From the NCBI GenBank assembly GCA_030512295.1, contig JAULSR010000002.1:3038001-3102000 (forward strand): a stretch of DNA of 64,000 nucleotides, written 5' to 3'. A program made the position numbers and the translations under genes. The notes beneath the pieces were generated by a model. The model was not told where the DNA came from. It made no database searches and worked only from the letters and a program-made list of their open reading frames with translations. The stretch comes from Bombardia bombarda (taxonomy: Eukaryota > Ascomycota > Sordariomycetes > Sordariales > Lasiosphaeriaceae). Positions 23,583 through 38,140 of this stretch are shown here, one piece after another (within the stretch, counting starts at the first letter, position 1; each line of letters begins with the position of its first letter).

Positions 23583-25460
23583 CTACCAGCCCTGGGCATG
23601 GTAGCCAGTGAATTGGTTCTTGTTGAAGTACTGGTCCCAGCTGGTCGCGTCGACGCCGGTGCTGTCCTTCATGCATGGCTTCTCCGGGTATTGCTTCAAG
23701 TTCGCAACATCGTGCGACGTATGTCGACGCTTGAGTACCGCGTTGGCCGTGGAGCTCTTTTGTTGCCGTTCCCAGAGGAGCTGTCGACGGAGGGACTCGG
23801 TCAGTTCAGTAGCCAGCATGTTACGTCGTGTGGTGCGCGGCGATAGTGCTGCTTGGTGATGGATATTCGTAGCTGCTACGTTGATAGGTTGCGCGACCGA
23901 GCGAGGGATCTCGTTAATAGCCCGCATTGGCGGGGCGCGAGTGCCCCTCTTCATCATCAGCGGTGCCTCGTCCGAGTCGTTTGGAGAGGCGACCAATGAT
24001 GGGCCATTTAACGAGGCTCGTGCAGCACGGGGAAGAGCCGACGTTGACTGCGACGTGTTGTTGCCGAGCTTCTGAGCACGTCCGCTGCCCTGTGCTAGCA
24101 TGAGGGTGATAAGAGACCGCCGCGATGTGAGGTTGGCCTTGGAGTCGACACGTTTGAAGTTGAACTTCTCGTCCACGCTCGACCTGCCGCTCTCCTCGAC
24201 CGAGTCCTCCCATTCCGAGGAATCGTCGTCGTCGTCGATGGCGCTCTCGTCTACATCATCAGTCTCGGATTGTTCGTTATCGCTGATGGCAGAAGACGTG
24301 TAAGTCTGGGTGACGACCTGGTTGTTGAACGAGGCCGTCTTCTTCTGTGCATTGAGCAGGGGACCAGGTCTGGGTGCGTGCAGGGCGCTCTTGAGCGAGT
24401 CTTCTCCGGACGAGCCTCCAACCTCGAACATTTTCTTCTTCTGCTGGGGAACAGGCAGCTTCCGCACCTCCAGGACGTGGTTGCGGTCAGTATAAGAGTC
24501 ATCGCCTGAACCAGACGAACCGCCCAGTGCAAACTTTGGAGGCTGCCTCTTAGGCTGAACGAGCTTGGGTGCAGGGGCGTCGGTCGGCTCGGGAATGGCA
24601 CTAGGTGAAGGTGTCTTTGCCGCCGGCTGGAACGTGATGCGGCTGGCAGGGATTGGGGAGGGGGAGAACCCGGTGATCACAACTGTGGGGCGCGAAGATG
24701 GCGATTGCATTTCGGATCCTGCTAATGTCGCTTGCTGCAGCGACTCCATCGAAGCGGTCTCGGAGGAGCTGCAGGGCGATTCTGTTGTGGTCGAGCCTGA
24801 TCGCTCGGCCTCGGCTGTGAATTCGGGAGAGCTAGAGGGCTTTTCCTCCTGTGGTGGAGCGAGAGGAAAGGCAGAAAGCCTACTGTTGCGAAGTGGGGCT
24901 GTCAGCGGTACCTTGGCCTCAATGATGTCGACGACCATCTTCTCGAGATCACCCGACGTGATGTGGCGCTCTCGTCCACGGCTGCGGCTGCTCGCACAAG
25001 AATCCTGTCGCTGTATCCGCGGTCGTAGAATGTCCAATGATGTCGAGTCGGCCGAAAAGTCAACCGCCTCATCGTCTGCCAACGAATCCACACTCCCAGA
25101 AAGTTGAGGGAGGTCGTCGTCCATCTGGTAGCGGCTCAAATTGATATTCTTAGGCTGGGTCTCGGAAGACGAAGCGTAGAAGGACTCGCCGCTTTCGCAA
25201 CAAAATGTTTCCCTGTTCCAAAGTCGCCAGCTAAGGTTTTCGAGTCTCCTCCCCTGTGCAACTGAGTCACGACACCTTGCGAAAACTGCGTTGAGGGTTA
25301 ACGACTGCCGGTGTGATCACGGATGGCGGGGCGCGCGCATCGAAGAGAGAAGTGACTTACCCGTCCACATGCTAAACAGGTTTTCTGGGTTTGCCGTGTC
25401 AACCTTATGGATGACATTGGCGTCCACCTGCAGGACCGGGGCCTCTAAACACATGGGCAT
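23583..25460 (-). CDS. DUF1752 (GATA_AreA-like) + DUF3295 protein
   Basis: Exon 1 is 25460-25361 and exon 2 is 25285-23583; the 75-nt intron has donor GTAAGT and acceptor CGCAG. The total is 1803 nt, 600 residues. The N-terminus reads VLQVDANVIHKVDTANPENLFSMWT, and after the splice VFARCRDSVAQGRRLENLSWRLW. This is the short conserved region Pfam calls DUF1752/GATA_AreA, found near the N-termini of AreA-type and related fungal regulators. The rest is Ser/Pro/Asp-rich and probably disordered, with an acidic block DDDDDSSEWEDS at about 385. The C-terminus carries the DUF3295 signature (LTESLRRQLLWERQQKS, then LKRRHTSHDVANLKQYPEK) and ends HAQGW. No GATA zinc finger or catalytic domain is present. 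Such proteins are thought to act in nutrient signalling or transcription, but the function here is unproven. ATG 25460 is chosen; a second ATG two codons later is possible. Confidence 0.87.
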
Positions 25461-28400
25461 TGTGAAGGGGTAACTGCTCGACAATACGAGCAGGTGCTGT
25501 GGTGCAGTCAGGATGAATGTTGGTTTCTTCTTCGCGACACGATCGCGAATGTCGGTTCCTCTTCCACTGCAGGCAATTTCCACTTTGCGCGTTCTGGAGT
25601 TAGGTAGCGATCCGGTGGTGGATCAGCTCTGCACCAAAAGTGGACTGGAATCGACTGGGTTGCGGCGATTCTCGGGTGGTGGGCGGAAAGTGAGTATCGA
25701 GGTCACTTGGTTGGCTTTGTTGGCTTGGGGGTGAAGTATGTCTGATATACGGTTCGAGAGGCGGCCGTTGTTCAGGGTTGGTTGGCGGGCGATTGTGGGT
25801 CGGAGCTGTCGTGTGTGGGCGCCCTCGCAGAGCTGTGAAATGCCGGGGTGGTGAATAAAATCTTATTTGATGCGACCAATATTCGAGTCAGTGTCGATGT
25901 CGTCTGGAAAAATGCAACCTCTGCAGGTGTCAATTATTATGGCGATGTGGTTGTTGAGCAGCAGTCGTCTGTCGTTTGCGGTTGCAGGAATGGGGGAAGG
26001 AGGGAGGTGGGGAGTGCAATGTTGATGTATAGTTGTAGAGCAGAGGGCTAGGCCGTGTGGCGTGCTAGGTGGTTGTGGGCGTGGGCGTGGGCGTGGGCGC
26101 TGCGCTGCTCCAAGGAACCAAGGCGCGGGTGCGGTGAATAAAATCAATTGCCCGGATACAAGCGATTTGGCCTAGGTCCCCACCTTGGTCCAACGCAGTT
26201 CCAGTACAGATACAAGGAACTTCAAGTTCCTGGCGTACCAGACAGGGGCCCCCGTAATGGAGGGTGGTGGCTCCTGGACAGGCAGGGGCACGAAAAGTAC
26301 CGGTCAGAAGGTCTCTGCTTCTAGCGAGGTCGCGAAGTCCTCCCCCGTCATCCCCCCGTCACGGTCTAGGTGGCTCCGTTTCCAGATTGCTGTCGGGCTT
26401 GGTAGGCTTGCTCCCATTTAACTTTGGAGCTTCTCCGTAGGACAAACTGGCACTGTAAATCTTAACTTTACCCTTCAACTTAAATAGCCAAACTGTCTAC
26501 GTGTTCGGCTGCTTCAACGACCAGAAAGCAAAACCACGTTACCTAGCAAAAATTAGAGCGCCTGATAGCAAAAAGAAAAACACGGCGCTTCTCGAGTAAT
26601 TAAACAAACAAGGCCAAGGTTCAGGGCCTGAAGGAAGGCATCACGGGGAGGTACCTATGGGGACATCGGGATCGAAGACAGCTAGGGCCTCCACACGAGA
26701 ATGAGCTTGGCCCGAAAGGGCACTTCCATCCGATTGATACCTAAAATGGTGTAGCGGCGCTAGATGAGTCTAAGCCCCTTGGGGAATCCACGATGCTGTG
26801 GGGTTCGGGAGTACTTTCGGCTGCTTGAATCATGTGGGTTTTGCAAACGGTGCACCCTGACCGCTCAGTCCAGCGCAGACGCCCAAGGTCGGGCTCAGCG
26901 ACGCCGCTCAGGGGACAGATCCTGCCTAGAAAGTTTAGCAAGTACCTGAATTGGCATGACAGCCAATTTGGCGTGCCGTCAAGCACCAGAAAGGGAACTG
27001 TTCTCCCGAATAGGCCAAGCTGGCACAGCTGGCTTTTCCGGGGAAATCTCCCGGCAACAGCACAAGTCCCAGGCGTTTTCTGTTCAATCCGTTTTTCACT
27101 GTTGCTGCTAATTCTGGCTTTCACTGGTGAGTAGTCACTAGTGACTGACCGTCCGACCGCCAAAAACGGCGGCCCGTCAGGAGGAGAGGAGGAAGCCTTG
27201 CCGCCTCCCAGTCAAGTCAGGTGCCCCAGCTGGAACTCCCTGGCCTGGCTCTTCCCCGCAACTTGCCACCGGACCCTCAATTCATTTCATCTCCCAGCGG
27301 ATCACTGGCCCGCCTTCAATTCGGCCCACGGGCTTGAGGGCCCAGTTGTTGATCAGCACCTCCACCTCATGACCACGAGCAGCGAGCCCGCCTCTGTTCA
27401 TCCCAAGTCGGTAGTCGTCTGGCGCTTCGGGTTTTGGTCGCGTCAAAGTAAAATGCCAGAATGCCACCACGGCTTCTGGGCACTTCTGGCCATTGGTAAT
27501 TGGTAATTGCCAATGTTCGTACTTCGTACGTAGGTATGCTCGAGGTATGCAACTGCTCAGCACAGCAAGCACAGCATGGGATAGAGGGAGGCAACAGGCA
27601 TGCGATAATGCGACAGAATGCGACAGATTCTTGAGCATGGGTTCGATTACAAACACTGGCATCTCGCCATTAATCACCACCCATTGCGCGGTCCCAAAGC
27701 GTCGGCGTCGTCAATGGCACCGTCGTCGATGTGACTGGAATCTTCACCGGCAAGAGCGGTCGCAGAGGCAAACCAGGAAGGTCAATTCGCCTGTCGAGCC
27801 ACCGCAACACCAGCCCGCCTGCCTGCTGCGCTTAACACGGTCCTGCTTGCAACATTCGTTGACTGGTGGGCAATGGCCCGCCGCTTGATGCACTCACTCA
27901 CCCAGTGGTTGTAAGCAAGGGCTGTTTGCCCCTCCCTTTTGTCCCAGCTGACCTCGTGATCGGGCATTTGCAGGGGCGTTTGATACCGTCCGCCGTTCGC
28001 AACTGTGTGGTCAGTGAGCAACACTAATAGCAGGCCTCGTCAACCAATATCACGCAGCTTTGCTCATTCCTTTGAGCAGAGCAGCGCAGGCAGACAAGCG
28101 TACGACTCTCCGTTAGTCCATCCTGCCCATTCATTCATCAAGTCACGACCGCAGCTTGCATTGTCTACGCGACACATAAGACAACATATAATTGTTAATG
28201 AAATACAGTCATTCATCATCGTCCTCATTTTCTTACTGGACAAGCCATGGGACTGAGCAGAGATCACGATACTGTCATAGCGCCACCAAAAAACTGCCGT
28301 GTCCCGCTGATGACCATTTTTGATGCGTTGGCCATATTCCAAGGGATGACTTCAGCCTCCCAGCCTCGGGGGCCTTGAAACGTTGCAACCAACATTATCC

Positions 28401-31400
28401 AGCCCGGCTTTGCGCTTTGTTTTGAGGGTGGGCTGGATGACGTCTTATCAGTGACTTTTCCACTGTTTACCTCTGCCTCCGTTTTAACATCGCGTGCTTT
28501 TTGCTCCTCAGATACAAGGCAAGGCGGACAAGATGTATCATTTTTCAATTCTTCTTTTTTCTCTCTCAAGATTGCTCGTCCGTAAGGGGGGCTTTAATTC
28601 TCGCTTGAAAGTCATTAATCGCGCTCAAGAACCAATCGATAGCTTCAAACGTTGGACACGGTGAACAGGGCACCTTAGCACCCCACGCCTCAAGCATGCT
28701 CGTCAAAAGAAACAGCAAACACAGCAAATAATAACCCTGTTGGCCATCACGAGTTCACCCTTCGCCTTCTACGGCCTAGCGCTAGGGGATATTCGGTCGC
28801 GCGCCGCGGGAGGACACGGATGACTACCTCCCCCCCCCCCAGGCGTCAGCCACCGGGAGCAGCCTCCCTCGACCAGTGGCATGATGAACAGCTTCTGTTG
28901 CCAAATCCAGTTCGATTATCCTTTGCTATTCCAGGGATGTCGATACACCATGCCTTGCCCCCAGTTTCATGAGATATCATGTGTTTTCTCCACGCCTCTC
29001 ACTCCCATCACAATGGGTGATGCAACATGGTCGCTTGAAGCAGCCGTGGCCTCGGGACAACAGGGCAGAGATTGGCCTGCACCACTCCTCGGTGACTTTG
29101 TGGACCCCTAGACATATCCCCCCAGTGCTACGGGGTGAAAGCGTTCAATTGGGACTCTGTTTTGGTAAAATCCGGAAACCAGGACTGAGGGAAACAAACC
29201 ATGCTGAGGATGTACATCACGTTACGGGTTTCCGGCCATTTGCACAGGTAAGGAAGATGGAAACGAAGCGAACGAGGTAAAAAATGATGAGGGCGCCGCC
29301 GACAGCCACGAGTGCCACGAGTTACCTTCGACTGCAGCCGCCTCTCCGTAGTATCAAGCCGGGTGGCTGGTGAGACAAGCTTGAAGGCGGAACAATTCCC
29401 TTGGCTCAATCAATCACAAACCGCATCGTCAAAGCCACCCGAGAGCAATGAAGCACCACTGTCAGCTCCCTTTTAGATATCAAAACTTGCCTCGTCTCCA
29501 ATTAACCAGAAGGCGGTAGCCAATAATATTTGCTCCAAACGAAAAGCCGTCACCGGTTGCCAGTTAGTCCCTATCCCGGCGTGTCCAAACAAGCCACCTG
29601 GCGTCTCACCCCTCAACCAGGTTTTTGCGACGATTTTATTACCTGGAGGCTTACGTCCGGGGTCGGGGAAGCTGGGGGACGGAGAGCCGGAATCTTGCAC
29701 CAACTAACGAACCGAAAGCGATAGTGTTCAACAGGCCAATGGATATGGCGAGAAATGCCATCAAGTCAGCCAGCTGGAACGGATTTTACGGGAGGCGGGC
29801 GGGCTCATGGGGGGTCTCTCCCGCACTCACTTTGGAGACCCGCCCAGGCCATCTCATCTCACCATCTCAATTCATTTTCTACTCTGTCGAGCCTGCCAGC
29901 CTGTCTCGAGCCTATTCTCCCTGTCTGCATCTCTCATAATGGTGTGTAAAGACCACTGTACGACGAGCAAGGGTGCTTTCAGTGACACAAACCTGCCAGT
30001 CGGGGGACACGCAGCTTTTGGGTTGGCTGGTTCTCGATCCTCACTCCCAGGTAGCCGGGACGCTACCTGCCCAGACTCGAGCTTAAACACCGCCGAACGT
30101 GTTAACGTCCATCATTTGTTAGCGCAAGGGCTCTCTGCACCTTCCACCTGCTGTGTCCTCCTCAAAGATTACCGCACACCGCACTAGCTATTTTGAGGTG
30201 TGACACCACTCAAACCTCCAAAGCAAACGATCTTGCAGATCATATACACGTGTAGCTGGACCTCGTCGGGAATCTACCGCTGAGGTGCTGGAGCGTTCAG
30301 CTTGCAGAGAGAAACCTTCATGTCCTGCCTCCCATTTTCTTATCGATCCGAAACTTTCCGTCTTCACCGCAGGGATCGGTCATAAGCAGATGGAAGGGGC
30401 AGGCAGACACCTAGGCAGGTTACTATTTCCTTCCCTTCTTCATCGTCGCCGCGCCTCGAAGTATGGCGAGACGGACGGAGTCATCACATCACCACGTTGG
30501 TTGTATTCGTGTCGTCGCACAATGTTTGATCACCTGCTCTTTTCAGCCCTTGACAAACGATACCGAAACGTTTCCCCCTCCTCCCCCAAAAAGAAACATT
30601 TGAGAAAGTAAGGATCTGGTACGTGCACGGGCCCATGACGAATCAATCCCTACGTAAGGCAGTTATACCCCGAGGTTTTATAGCGTGTAGTGTCGCGCGT
30701 GCGTGCAGTGCGGCGTGCGAGCGTGCTGCGCGTGTGTCGCTTAAACCCCCACGCCCACATGCAGCATGCAAGCAGACAGGCAGGCAGCGGATCCCGGGCG
30801 TGGGATGTGCAAACACGCCTCTCTCTTCTTCTTCCCCCATTCTCCCCTCGTCGCTCGCTTCCCCTGGTCAAAGCGACTGACAATTGCTTTGTATGCTGCC
30901 AATATTCGTGACATAAAAAACTAGCTCGTCACGTATTACACTACCGTTTCCAAGATTAGAGTTTATGATGTCTGGCCAGGGTGGGTAATTGCCTCGTACA
31001 CAGTACAGATCAAACAACAAAAAATATCGAGAAATATGATGTATCAAACACAAATCTCCTTTTCATCACATGAATATTCAGAATATTCACACTATCGACA
31101 AGATCCATGTTCAATCACTCGCCCGCCCACCAACCCGTAATAACGTATGGAATACGCTTGTGTGGGGTTATGTCATTGTCAATGTCCTGTCCTATTCAAG
31201 TTGGTTCAGTCAGTCGTCAGCAGCTAGCGATGGGATGGGATGGTGGTGTGCTTGTGGGGGACAGAAACACACCAGCTAGGCCCAAGGCCTGTCTCTTTTC
31301 CCCTTCCTTCTAGAAGGAAATGCATTTCTATCATTTCACACTACCCTCCTCACCCCCAGAACCTGAGGTTTATTAGCCTCCTTTTTGGGGTTAACTTGGT

Positions 31401-31412
31401 CCTTTGGTATTC

Positions 31413-31442
31413 TGGTGGTGGTGGTGGTGGTGGTGGTGGTGG
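31413..31442. repeat. TGG trinucleotide microsatellite
   Basis: Ten uninterrupted TGG units in non-coding spacer. Confidence 0.9.
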
Positions 31443-32416
31443 CGCACGTGGGTTTTAAATTGCATTGCAGCCCCCTCCCCCCTGAGCCTGAGCCTGATGA
31501 TGAATTGAGTTTTTGAATAATCTCCGGATCCTGGGGTGAGTAGGTCCGTCCGTCCTGGAGAGACCTACATGGTGATTTACCCAGCATGTGTGCAGGCAGA
31601 AAAGAGAGACTGCGGAGCGGGTACGCACGTGCAATATAAAATCAATTTATCTTGTATTTTAAGTGTATCCGATGGTAACAGGCTGCTGCTGCTATCTTGG
31701 AGGCTAAAACATCACCAGCGTTTCTTTTGACCCTTGTCACGCTGTATCTTGGTATGGCGTGTTTGGTTTGTTGGCCGGCATGGTCCGTCAGCCAGGGTTT
31801 ATCTCTCGGGGCTGGAGGGTGACTGGGTTAGTGACTTGTTGGTCCGATCGTTAACGGGATATCTGAGCGAATCCTAGTCGTTGTTGTAGGATCTGTCCGT
31901 TCCGGTCCGTCCGCCGCATCTTTCTCACCTCAGACGACCAACACCGGCGGAAGCAGTTCCCCGGACCAAGGGTGTCAAGTTTTACGCCGTTTAAACCATT
32001 TATGGTTGGTCGTCGGGAACAAGGGAAAGCCAGTCATCAGCCAGCTGACAGCCGCTGGCTAGCTGGCTGGATGGGGAGACCAACTGACAACCACGGGCAC
32101 TCCCTACGAGCACGGAGACACAGTAAGAAAGTTGAAGTCGGAATTGAAACTGAAAAGTGACAGAAACAGAATGGACAGCAGCAGACAGATGTGACTTGTT
32201 GGCAACCCCGCGGCCGTCGTGTGACTTGCCCCTGATTGACCGTCACAAACAGCCCTCCAGTACCTTATATGCAATATTAAAACGCGAATAATATTGAAAG
32301 GTATGATTCAAACATATTTCTTTTCTTTTTGAGATTTTATTGCAGCCAACAATTGGCCGGTAGTTGTTCAGTACCATTCACTCACCATCGAAACGCGCCG
32401 ACCTGGTTGTCGGTTT

Positions 32417-32447
32417 TGGTGGTGGTGGTGGTGGTGGTGGTGGTGGT
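32417..32447. repeat. TGG trinucleotide microsatellite
   Basis: About ten TGG units, the same motif and strand as the arrays at 21393 and 31413. Confidence 0.9.
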
Positions 32448-35400
32448 TGGTTGCTTTCGGGTTTAAAGATCCAGAAACGGGGTTCAATTCGTGCCGTGGG
32501 GGGCTCCTCCGAGAAGCTGGGAAATTCCACTCCTACCCACCGGTGTCATCCATCCAATGCATCTTCACCACCTGGATGTATTTCCCAACGAGGTGAGTGC
32601 AGCTCCCATCCCCTTTTCAATTCTCATATTTGATGCACCTGCCCATGAAGTTGAGACTCATACGTATACATACGAGGATTGAAGATTGTTCATGCACGAT
32701 TTTCCACAGTCTCTCTCTCTCTCTTATACGGATCCGCTCTTTTAAGCGTCGCCTTGTCTCCCTGTCTGCCCGTCTCATGTTGTCTCAGATCCCCAACTGT
32801 CCCCACCTCGTAGCAACTATGTCAGTGGCGTTTTCCCCTTCTTTTTCCTCCTTCTTCCGTCTTCTCCGTCATGTTCCAGCCAGCCAGCCAGCCAGCCAGC
32901 CCGGTTCTTGGGCCCACGCATGTCGCACCGCATGAGAAAAATTACCGCCCGCATGCGACGACGCGACATGCCGACCCAGAATGCTTGAAGCACGCTCGCA
33001 CACCCTAGAGAAATGGAGAAAGACAAGCGAGAAACGAGGCGAGAATGCAAAGGCGATCAGGAATAGGAGCTAAACGGCAGCGCTCCCATGCCTGTCAAAC
33101 AAAACTTCAAGCTTGCACATGCTACACACTACATACAACAAAGTACACCGAACGAGAGATACCGTAGTGACCAGATAAGTCTGATTGCAATGTTCGCCTC
33201 GATATCACTGCAACCCCCGGGTCGGTCTTCACCGAGAGAATGGTCGGCCCGGCTTCCCCCCCACCCAGTAGCCTGCTTACCTGACCGGGCCTATTAAATC
33301 TAGGAAAATCGAGCTTCCATGTCAGTGTTAGTTTGGTAGTGTTGTCATCGAAGGAGGAATTAAGCGTCTGACGTAGTGCAATTTTGATTAGCTCTTCTTG
33401 CCTGCTTTTGCTGCCTTCCGTTCCTAGCACCACTACCACTACCCTACCCGCTAGCCGGTAGGGGATTGGCACCATCGCATCATTCTAGATCTTGTAGAGA
33501 AATGTCAAGAGACAAAAATGCTTTAGAAAATTTTCACAACGTTAAATCTTTGCTAGCGTGTTTATCGTCGCAGCAAATTCTAGGAAGAAACGATCGGGAG
33601 GGCATCTTATCGAGTTAGGGTGAGGAGGAAGTTGCAACGGTTGTGCAGTTGTCTAGTGTCGGTGTCAGTGCGTTTGCGGGGCCATTTAGTAGGTAGGTAT
33701 TAGCATTATCAGGGCAGGACCGGCCGGACGCATGCCCGAGTGGTTTCAAAACTCTCTTCCCATTTCTAACGGCGCACGCAGATCGTCTTTCGGTCCTTCT
33801 AGCCGAGCTACGGGTCCCAAAACTCGGCAATCAAGCCCAATGCAGTTCCCGGGTCCTTCGGCTTGGGTTCGACTGTCAACCGTTTCGGCTGAAACCGAGA
33901 ACCGCCATGGTTCAATTTTGAAGAGTGGCGCTCCTAGAAAACAACTACCGTAGGTGTGTTCCAATTTACCCGTCTGTCTGTCCAACCTTTTACCAAGCTG
34001 TCAAGTGTCAAAAAAGTGTCAAGGCGACATGAACGCGACGCGCACGCAGACGACACGTGGGCTTTCACATTGAACCGGCCCCGGGTCTCTGGAACCGGTG
34101 GGGGATTTCCCGAGGTAAACGGGGAAAATATGTGGCAACGAGAAACAATAACCGTGGTCCTTGCCGGGAACATGGAATACTCTGGTATCCATACTTTGTC
34201 AAAACATTTAGCTCTGGTTAAGTTATTATTGTTTATTGTTGAACTCCGTCGGTTTGACCGTTTTTCTTTTATATTCAGACCCGCTGTGGTGGAACCGCCG
34301 CCGTGTCGCCGACTCGCCATCGGTCAAGGTCAAGGTCAGGTACATACACATGAGGCAGGTGTTAACCTGGTAACCCAACCAGGAGGATAGGACCCTGTTT
34401 TGGGTCTGGCTTTCAGCCCAACATGGAGGTTCTGAAAAAAGATAACACATGGCAAAGAGAGTCGGACCCTTCTTGCAGACAGGCAGATCACAGACCTGAC
34501 CTAGGTAAAGAAAACCCCGAGGCTGCTCCCTCCCCTTTTCCCTCAATCCCATTTTCATTAGTCACATGTCCATCCCCATGAATCGCATGTCTCGCACGTG
34601 AGAAACCGTCCCTGTACATACAGCACGATATCCCGATACTCTGTTTACAATTCTGTCTTGTGATCCCTTTTCACCCCTTCTATTCTCCTCTTTTTCTTGA
34701 CTCATCCTTTCTGCGGATATTGCCGTGAACCATCCTGTCCCCGCTCTCACTAACATCTACAACCATTATGCTGGAAAAACAACGAAAAAGGCCTTGCTAC
34801 CTTTGATACAGATCATCACGACTGCAGCAGTAGTGTTAAAGTGTTATGCATGAAAGGGCCTCGGTGGAGCACCCGCTAGCAAAAACAAAACCTTTTTTCT
34901 TATACTCTGTTTCTCATTCGCAGAAACAGATACCTCGACTCAGCACATCACGGCAGCTTCCTTGCCGGGCGGAACCACTACCCTAGTGTTTCTAAGTAAC
35001 AATAACGACTTTGCTGAACAATCCCAGCACAGCATTGATGTCTCGCATGTACCGTACGTAAGGTATCCATCAAGAAAAAAAAAGAAGTTGTCCGTCCGAA
35101 CCAATCGATCCCAAGTCGTCTACAGATTGTCAGCATGTCCATGTCTGTTTGAATGGATAACACGAACACGACGGGCGTGCTCCGCCTTCATCAGCCCTGC
35201 CCACAGGTGCCAGCCACCGCTTTCTGTCGTGATGGGTGGAGTTTCTAATGTTTCGTCTTTTCTTTTCTTGAGAAAAACTACTTCTCAACGAGTCCACTTT
35301 CATTACGTTGAATTTTCGCGAGACAAGGACATACCCGGGTGGGTTAGGGGACAGAAAACGCGCTCAGCCCGCGGTTTAACCACACCCAGCCACCATCACC

Positions 35401-38102
35401 ATCACCACCCCCGCTATCTGACTCCATCGCCGCCTTGCCGATGCACCGCCGGTGCACTGGCCGGACCCCGCAGCAACGACGGGCGGGGGAGATTACAATG
35501 GGCGGCAGTCGGGACGGGCGGGCTTTCCATGTCGACCGAGTTTCTTAGAAGAAGAGAGGAAACATAGAGTGGACCGGTTAGGCTGCAGTTCAAGTTTCTG
35601 TTGCATTTTCTTTTCTCTTACTGCCCGACATTTCATTTCTCCTCTTCCTCCCCCTCTCTTGGAGGATGGCATCACGGCACTAGGAAGACTCAGCCGGGGC
35701 TAGGGGAGAGCAGGATGGGGGGCAGAGTCAAGTCGTTGTTGATGCTGTTGTCTAGGAGGCCGCCTGGTTTGCTAAGTTAATCCATCCTGGCCGTAGAATT
35801 AGTAAAAGAAATATTCGATAAACGTTATTCTTGTTTTATCTCTTAATGCCACCGTTGTCAGCTTCTGTCCACACCTCCGTCCTGTACATGTACCTACTTA
35901 CACAAAGTATCTTTATGATTATGTGTGTCGTGAAAGTACAATTGGTAACAGTAGTGCAAGGGACCGTCCCGGTGAAGTGGACGTCACTTACAGAGCGGCC
36001 GCCTGTACATGACATGACATGACACGCAGCTATTTGCAGCAGCAGCCCTATATCACCAGTAATGCGTGTTCACATGTTGGCGCATGTACATGATCAATGG
36101 TCGCATGTCCATCTAGTTTGTATGTATAGCCGTTCAATGGTTGTTGGCAGTTCAAGTGTGTTGTTGTCGGGGACCAAGTGTAACAGCCGAGATGCACGTG
36201 CGATGACGAGGTCATTGGGCCTGTGTACGAGCTGGGCTACACATGAGACTCGGCTGCCTGTTGGCCTTATTGCGACTCTGTATGCATGTAATGCATGTAC
36301 TGTTTACCGCTCACAGAACTCAATCCCGTGCTTATATCTCAGTGTTTGACAGTTGTCCATCCGGTCGGTGTGCCATTCTGCCTTGTGCCGTAGGGTTGGG
36401 TGTAGGGTGGTCTCATGCCCGCGGCGCATATGTCATGAAGTAAGGAAGGTAGCCAAAGTCTAGTACTGTGGGTTGGTTGGCAGTCGATAGACAAGGATCC
36501 AGAATCTCGATGTCTAGATTCAATACCCCCTCCTCCCCCCCAATCTTCGGCGCTTACAGCTGGGCTGGGTGGGCTGGGTTGGGCTGGAGTGTCACCTCAC
36601 CACCACCACCACCAGATAGAATATTCCGAGTGTGGGATTGAATGGCAGCTGATGGTGTGCTCGCTGAGACAAGAGGGACCCTGAACAGTCGCTACAGAGG
36701 CTGCCGCGTGTTGAGGTGTGCTGTCGAGGGGAAGGTCAGTTGGCCGACAGCGGCATGATAACGAGCGACCTTACCTTATGAGCTTACCGTCCCTCGAGCC
36801 TCCCTACCTACCTACCCAATTACCCCACCTTCCTATACGCTCTGCGGTGCGTTGTCAAATAGGTACGTACCCCAACCATGACCTCGGGATCACGAGTTTC
36901 TTCAAAATACCCCAGGTTTTCGGTTAGGCTGGGCTGGGTTAGCGATCATGTACGACCAGGTGTCAGTCTTAGGGGCAAAGCCAATGCCGTGCAGCTGGCT
37001 ATTCTCTCGCCAGCCGCCCCCGCGGGCGACAACAAGTCATGTGTGCACAATGCATTGACTCTTCCCCCCCAGACAGTTCTGGTCCCCGCCAACGTTTTTG
37101 TCCTTTCAATGCTGCTGTCGGAACTTGGTGCCTGATGGGGAAGCTCCCATTGGAAACACCCACATACTCGGGAACCGAACAACAGATAGTCGTCGCCACC
37201 TCACCAGCACCACACACCTCGATAATTGTCACCGAGGAGGGGAATCAGGGTCTCAAGTGACCAACCGTTCTTCGCCTGTCTTGCCCTTGCTCGGCAGCCC
37301 GTCCGTTCCTCATTGTGGCACAACAATTCAAGTGTTTGATGGTGTAGCCTTTCCCTACCCCTCCCCCACTCTCTGAGGGGGGCTGTTTCGCTGGCGTCGT
37401 CCTCCGCCATGACAGTATCGCAATGACCAACCTACGTTGTCAATCCATCTATTGCCTGTCTCTGGTTAGGAACAGGAAAAGCCAGCTCACCAATATCGAG
37501 GCACACATAGCTTACAGATCATCAGGAGGGACTCTGAGTCAGCGGCGGTAGCGACAATTCTGCTTCCGCGGGATGACGATGCTGACAGAAAGATGGAGGA
37601 ACACCAGATAATAGACACCGCTGAAAGAACGCCCAAGGCTGCGGGACAGCTAGTCCAGCTGCCTGAACAACTCCAGAATCCCGTGGTGTGACCACCAGCC
37701 AACCAGCCCGACGTTCGAGATGGTGATACTTCGTATGGCTAAAACGGACGGGAGTGGTCGCGGGGCGGGTGGACGGGTGGACGGGTGGACGGAAGGACGG
37801 ACGGACGGGAACGCGCTAACTACCTAGGTCCAGTTCGGGAAGTTATTGCTAGTATCAAGGAGAGAAAAAATCCCGCTGGCTCTCTCCTGTTGGTATTTTG
37901 CAGCCTCTGTTGGCCCTCCCTCTTCTTGAGAATACAACGTGGCAGTATGGTAGATGTCATATGGATGTACTTGGCAACGGGATAATTCGGACCACCCAGT
38001 TGCGATGAAAATCGGAACAAAAAGACCAACGGGGAAGGCTGAGACCTTTTTCTTCATCCATCAGATTTGATCTGACGGCCCGATTTCCACGCATGCTGCC
38101 CA

Positions 38103-38140
38103 GGGGGGTTGGGGGGGGGGGGGGGGGGGGGGGAGGGGGG
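38103..38140. repeat. Poly-G tract
   Basis: G6, TT, G23, A, G6. A candidate G-quadruplex and a likely site of sequencing length error. Confidence 0.9.

Noticed and set aside
34962..35567. 201-codon plus-strand frame with a His repeat
   Set aside because: No domain, and the His run comes from a CAC/CAT simple repeat.
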